Source: Steroidobacteraceae bacterium (GTDB taxonomy: Bacteria; Pseudomonadota; Gammaproteobacteria; Steroidobacterales; Steroidobacteraceae). From it: a DNA stretch of 64,000 nucleotides. The translations under genes were made by a program, and so were the position numbers. This document shows positions 60,870 to 64,000 of this stretch, one piece after another. The notes under the pieces were generated by a model. The model was given only the letters and a program-made list of their open reading frames with translations. It ran no database searches and had not been told where the DNA came from. Numbering within the stretch: the first letter of the stretch is position 1; each line of letters begins with the position of its first letter. The stretch covers positions 992,001-1,056,000 of the forward strand of contig JAWLAG010000001.1 in assembly GCA_041395505.1 (NCBI GenBank). Direction: 5' to 3'.

Positions 60870-61462
60870 CAGCCGTTGCGCCGAGTCGCGCCGCGAGCCA
60901 TGCGATTCAGCTGGAGCCCTGGAACGACGAACAACAGCAGCACGCAGCCGATGAAGAGCCAGTAGGCAGTAGCGCCGGGGAAGAGCAGCATGGCCGCACC
61001 GGCAGCCCACCAGGCATACGCGGTGTTTCGAAGCCAACGCAGGCGAAACAACAGCCCATTGACGAAAACGCCGATGGCAATGACACAGGCGTCGATGCCG
61101 AACGCGGCAGCCGCAGGTACTGCGCCACTTGGCAGCCCCACGAACATCACGATGCACAATGCGAGGCCCGTTGCGAACCAGACCTGCCCGGACAAGCGAC
61201 TGTCAGGTGCCGAAGCCTCGGCCAGGCGGCGCAGGCGCCGGATGGCCAGGTAGGTAAGGAGCCACCCGAGCGCGATGCAGGCAACCCAGATGGGCAGGGC
61301 GGTCAGCCCCAGACGCCAGGGTGTGGGCAAGGCAGTGACTACCATTGCCGTACACAGTATCGTGCCCCAAATGAGAAAGAATTGGCCGGTAACTGTCGCG
61401 AATCGGTGGGTATCTACCATCAACTGCCGAATTTCACGCAGGTCAATCGGTTTCGCGGTCAT
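60869..61462 (-). CDS. Membrane protein of unknown function
   Basis: A 197-residue protein with about six membrane helices after a cytoplasmic head (MTAKPIDLREIRQLMVDTHRF). Helices include GQFFLIWGTILCTAMVVTAL and WLFIGCVLLLFVVPGLQL. It is the first gene of the three-gene operon with the winged-helix regulator, a known arrangement for paired membrane/regulator proteins. The ATG at 61462 is used. I see no catalytic or binding motif. Confidence 0.7.
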   Translation of the reverse strand: MTAKPIDLREIRQLMVDTHRFATVTGQFFLIWGTILCTAMVVTALPTPWRLGLTALPIWVACIALGWLLTYLAIRRLRRLAEASAPDSRLSGQVWFATGLALCIVMFVGLPSGAVPAAAAFGIDACVIAIGVFVNGLLFRLRWLRNTAYAWWAAGAAMLLFPGATAYWLFIGCVLLLFVVPGLQLNRMARGATRRNG

Positions 61463-61530
61463 TGCAATTCCAAAGTACTTTAAAAAACAAAGTATAGGCT
61501 GATTTGAGCCCTGGCGCAAGAAGAGCTCCG

Positions 61531-62067
61531 TTATTGATTCAAATCTGGGTCAACCGCCAGCTGGCGCCGGTACAGCGGGATTCGGGCCCGGTAGGACTGC
61601 GCGGCATAACGGATGCGGGCCCGGTCGTCGGCGGATGCCTGGCGGACGACTTTGCCGGGCGAGCCCATGACGACCGACTCGGGTGGAATGACCTTGCCAG
61701 GCGGCACGAGTGCACGTGCCGCGACGATGCTTCCGCGGCCGATTTTCGCGCCATCGAGAACGATCGCGCCGTTGCCGATGAGACACTCGTCGGCAACGGT
61801 GCAGGCATGCAGCGTGACGCCATGACCCACGCTGACATCCGTGCCGATGCGCGTAGGCTCGTCGTCATTGACATGGATGATGCTGCTGTCCTGGATGTTG
61901 CTCCCGGCACCGATGATGATCGGTGCGATGTCGGCCCGGAGCACGGCATGGAACCAGACGCTCGCATGCTCGCCGAGTTCGACCGCGCCGATCAGGTCCG
62001 CGCTCGGCGCAATGTAGTAATGTGTACCGAGCAACTTGAGTCGTCGCTCGCCAAGTGTGTAAATCAT
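61531..62067 (-). CDS. Gamma-carbonic anhydrase family protein
   Basis: A 178-residue left-handed beta-helix protein built from hexapeptide repeats. The zinc histidines fit His65 (IHVND), His82 and His87 (VGHGVTLHACT). DECLIGNGAIVLDGAKIGRGSIVAARALVPPG is the typical continuation. It forms a trimer in known members (YrdA, Cam-like). Whether it hydrates CO2 is unknown because the catalytic acid loop of Cam is absent in this short form. It diverges from the CoA transferase gene by 41 bases. Confidence 0.9.
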   Translation of the reverse strand: MIYTLGERRLKLLGTHYYIAPSADLIGAVELGEHASVWFHAVLRADIAPIIIGAGSNIQDSSIIHVNDDEPTRIGTDVSVGHGVTLHACTVADECLIGNGAIVLDGAKIGRGSIVAARALVPPGKVIPPESVVMGSPGKVVRQASADDRARIRYAAQSYRARIPLYRRQLAVDPDLNQ

Positions 62068-62108
62068 TCGCTGTCCGCCCAGACGGGTGATTCCGTTAGC
62101 ATAGTTGC

Positions 62109-63305
62109 GTGAACGCGAAAAAAGTACTGCAGGGCGTGCGTGTGCTCGACTTCGGGCGCTACGTCGCAGGCCCGTATGCCGCCACCTTGCTCGGTTATCT
62201 CGGCGCTGATGTGATCCGGGTGGAGCGCCGTGAAGGGGGCGAGGATCGTTTCATCGCGCCGGTGACGGCCAATGGGGAAGGCGCGGTATTCCTGCAAACG
62301 GCGTGCGACAAGCGCTCGCTGACCCTCGATCTCGCGCACGCGCAGGCGGCGCAGGTGCTGCGCCCACTGATCGCATCCTCCGATGTGGTGGTGGCAAACT
62401 TTCCGCCCCGGCAACTGCAGAAGTTCGGGCTCGATTACGCATCTCTGTGCGCGATACGCAGCGACATCATTCTCGCAACGCAAACCGCGTTCGGCGAGTC
62501 GGGACCTTATCGCGATCGCGGTGGTTTCGACGGGATAGGTCAGGCGCTCTCCGGCGCCATGTATATCACCGGCACGCCGGGCGCGCCGGTCAAGGCGGCG
62601 GCCCCGTATGTCGATTTCTCGACAGCCGTGTTGTCGGCTTTCGGCATTCTGGCAGCGATTCTGCATCGGCGCGAAACCGGTCAGGGTCAGCAGGTCGGCG
62701 CCAACCTGCAAACAACCGCCATGGCGGTCTTCGGCTCGCATCTGATCGAGCAATCGGTGCTCGAACTCGATCGCGTCGGCTCAGGCAATCGCGTGCAGAC
62801 TTCCGCGCCCTCGGATGTCTTCCCCACCCGCGACGGTCATGTGCTCACCCATGTCGTCGGCAATGCCTTGTTCGCGCGTTGGGCGCGCCTGATGGGTGAC
62901 GCCGCGCGCTGGCTCGACGATCCGCGATTCTCGACCGATCAGTCGCGCGCCGATAATAGCGATGACATTCTCGCGCGGATGCGACTCTGGTGCGCCGAGC
63001 GCAGCTGCGAGCAGGCCATTACGGAGCTCGAGGCCGCGGGCCTGCCCGCGGCCCGCGTCTACACACCGCGCGAGGCATTGGCAGATCCACAGGTGACGGC
63101 CCTCGGGTCGCTGCACGAAGTCCATGACTATCCGGGTTTGCCGCGCGCGGCGGCGATACCGGACCTGCCGCTGCGGTTCTCTCAACTGCATGCCGGCATC
63201 AGCCAGCGGCCGCCAACGCTTGGCGAACACACAGACGAGATCCTCGCAAGCCTGGGCTTCGATACGCGCGCGATTGCCGCACTGCGAAACGCCCAGGTGG
63301 TTTGA
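62109..63305 (+). CDS. Family III CoA-transferase (CaiB/BaiF)
   Basis: A 398-residue CoA transferase that moves CoA between carboxylic acids. GTG start. It begins LQGVRVLDFGRYVAGPYAATLLGYLGADVIRVER, a family hallmark, followed by KRSLTLDL, FPPRQLQKFGLDY, and GGFDGIGQALSGAM with GTPGAPVKAAAPYVDFSTA. The catalytic Asp is in one of the conserved segments after residue 150. It could prepare substrates for the CoA-linked catabolic operon at 50-56.7 kb, but it may belong to another pathway. Confidence 0.93.
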   Translation: MNAKKVLQGVRVLDFGRYVAGPYAATLLGYLGADVIRVERREGGEDRFIAPVTANGEGAVFLQTACDKRSLTLDLAHAQAAQVLRPLIASSDVVVANFPPRQLQKFGLDYASLCAIRSDIILATQTAFGESGPYRDRGGFDGIGQALSGAMYITGTPGAPVKAAAPYVDFSTAVLSAFGILAAILHRRETGQGQQVGANLQTTAMAVFGSHLIEQSVLELDRVGSGNRVQTSAPSDVFPTRDGHVLTHVVGNALFARWARLMGDAARWLDDPRFSTDQSRADNSDDILARMRLWCAERSCEQAITELEAAGLPAARVYTPREALADPQVTALGSLHEVHDYPGLPRAAAIPDLPLRFSQLHAGISQRPPTLGEHTDEILASLGFDTRAIAALRNAQVV

Positions 63306-63320
63306 CGACCCGATCGGCCC

Positions 63321-64000
63321 CTAGGCGCGTTCGATGCGATAACCAAGCCGCGGGAAATGTACGATCACCTCCCCGCAACGGTCATGGCTGCGAAGCAGCG
63401 CCACGCTCTCTGGCGTCAGTGACACGAGTTCGCCCTGTACCGCGCCGCGGCGACTGTCATCGGGTCCGACCTGCACCCGATCTCCCGCCGCAAGGCGCAG
63501 CGGATCGTAGGCATCCACGCCATGCAGAGCGACAGGCTTGACCGCGAGCGCAGCGGCAAAGGCCTGCTCGGCGGTTCCCGTGCTTCGCGTGCCGACGCCT
63601 ATCGCTTCCATGCGTGCATCCCACTGCAGGATGCGCCGCAGGCCCGCAAACAGACCATCGGCTATCTGTGGAAAATAACACTTGCCCATCCAGACGAACG
63701 AATGGGCCTGGATGTCGGCAAGGCTCGGCGCAGCGCCTGCGAGAAACGCGCGGCCGTCCGCCAGTTGCTTCTCGATGAGCGCCGCATGCGCGCGATATTG
63801 CGTCATCGAGTGCGCGACATCTTGACGCATGGCATCGAAATCGAGATGCGCGAACAGCGTCTTGCGATCCGCGAGAAAAGGCGCTGGCCAGCTCGCGGCG
63901 GAGCTGTCGATGGCAATGGCGAGCGCGCTGTAGAAAAACGCATCGCTCCACTTGACCAGCATGTAGTGCAGGCCGCGATCGCCCGAGCCGCAGAGACCTG
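63321..64000 (-). CDS. Glutathione S-transferase-like protein (5' end missing)
   Basis: The frame is open to the right edge, so the N-terminal thioredoxin-like domain and start are outside the window. About 226 residues remain. GST C-terminal helical features are DGRAFLAGAAPSLADIQAHSFVWMGKCYF and IEKQLADGRAFLAG, with the N-capping Asp. The last 80 residues (VALHGVDAYDPLRLAAGDRVQVGPDDS, then LLRSHDRCGEVIVHFPRLGYRIERA) go beyond a normal GST and look like a small beta domain. Function is unknown. It converges with the CoA transferase gene. Confidence 0.8.
   Translation of the reverse strand, partial: GLCGSGDRGLHYMLVKWSDAFFYSALAIAIDSSAASWPAPFLADRKTLFAHLDFDAMRQDVAHSMTQYRAHAALIEKQLADGRAFLAGAAPSLADIQAHSFVWMGKCYFPQIADGLFAGLRRILQWDARMEAIGVGTRSTGTAEQAFAAALAVKPVALHGVDAYDPLRLAAGDRVQVGPDDSRRGAVQGELVSLTPESVALLRSHDRCGEVIVHFPRLGYRIERA

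Overview
The window reads as one contiguous stretch of chromosome from a GC-rich, motile, respiring Gammaproteobacterium. The cbb3 oxidase operon has the gammaproteobacterial layout, a Pseudomonas-type sigma28 promoter precedes motAB, and there is a TonB-dependent receptor, a lipoprotein azurin and a coenzyme-A-based catabolic operon. An affiliation near Steroidobacteraceae/Nevskiales/Xanthomonadales is my inference from gene content only. Genes are densely packed and no gap exceeds about 210 bases. I see no insertion sequence, integrase, phage gene or CRISPR array. Both ends cut genes: an ammonium transporter on the left and a glutathione-S-transferase-like protein on the right.

Layout. 1-3.9 kb: end of amtB, a small [2Fe-2S] protein, a MaoC-like protein, and motAB on the minus strand behind a sigma28 promoter. 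4-8.4 kb: secreted M20 amidohydrolase, secreted HExxH peptidase-like protein, DoxX protein, NAD(P)-binding protein. 8.4-18 kb: MsbA-like exporter, cyclic-nucleotide-domain patatin, gabT, ferredoxin-NADP reductase, azurin, tesB, a DUF4112 protein, and a lipoprotein alpha/beta hydrolase. 18-20.5 kb: amidohydrolase plus acyl-CoA ligase. 20.5-27.5 kb (minus): a tightly packed run htpX, fatty-acid desaturase, cyclopropane synthase, FAD-linked dehydrogenase, SRPBCC/GyrI protein and MFS transporter, with a sigma32-like promoter before htpX. 27.7-36.8 kb (minus): VIT1-type transporter, a very acidic protein, and the complete cbb3 set ccoNOQP-ccoGHIS. 37-39.5 kb: proBA. 39.5-43.6 kb (minus): molybdenum cofactor operon moeA-moaA-moaC-mobA/moaD-moaE with a fused MobA-MoaD. 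44.15 kb: tRNA-Arg(TCG). 44.2-49.9 kb: methyltransferase, metallo-hydrolase, ModF-like double ATPase, a serine-hydrolase-fold protein lacking its nucleophile, and a beta-propeller protein.

50-56.7 kb (minus) is the most distinctive metabolic unit. It has two Rieske oxygenase alpha subunits flanking an HMG-CoA-synthase-like/DUF35 protein without the catalytic cysteine, an SCP2-type thiolase, an SDR with an altered active site, and an AhpD-like protein. Just upstream on the same strand (56.9-60 kb) lies a 1020-residue TonB-dependent receptor whose C-terminus carries three thrombospondin type-3 calcium repeats and an OmpA peptidoglycan-binding domain. That fusion is the strongest candidate for something new in the window. 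The rest (60.1-64 kb) holds a small regulator/membrane-protein operon, a gamma-carbonic-anhydrase-like protein, a family III CoA-transferase and the partial GST.

How the parts may fit together (inference): the receptor could import a hydrophobic or siderophore-like compound, and the Rieske/thiolase operon could oxidise and cleave it as a CoA thioester. The CoA-ligase, CoA-transferase and thioesterase in the window would fit such chemistry. Molybdenum cofactor genes and the ModF-like ATPase lie within 8 kb of each other.
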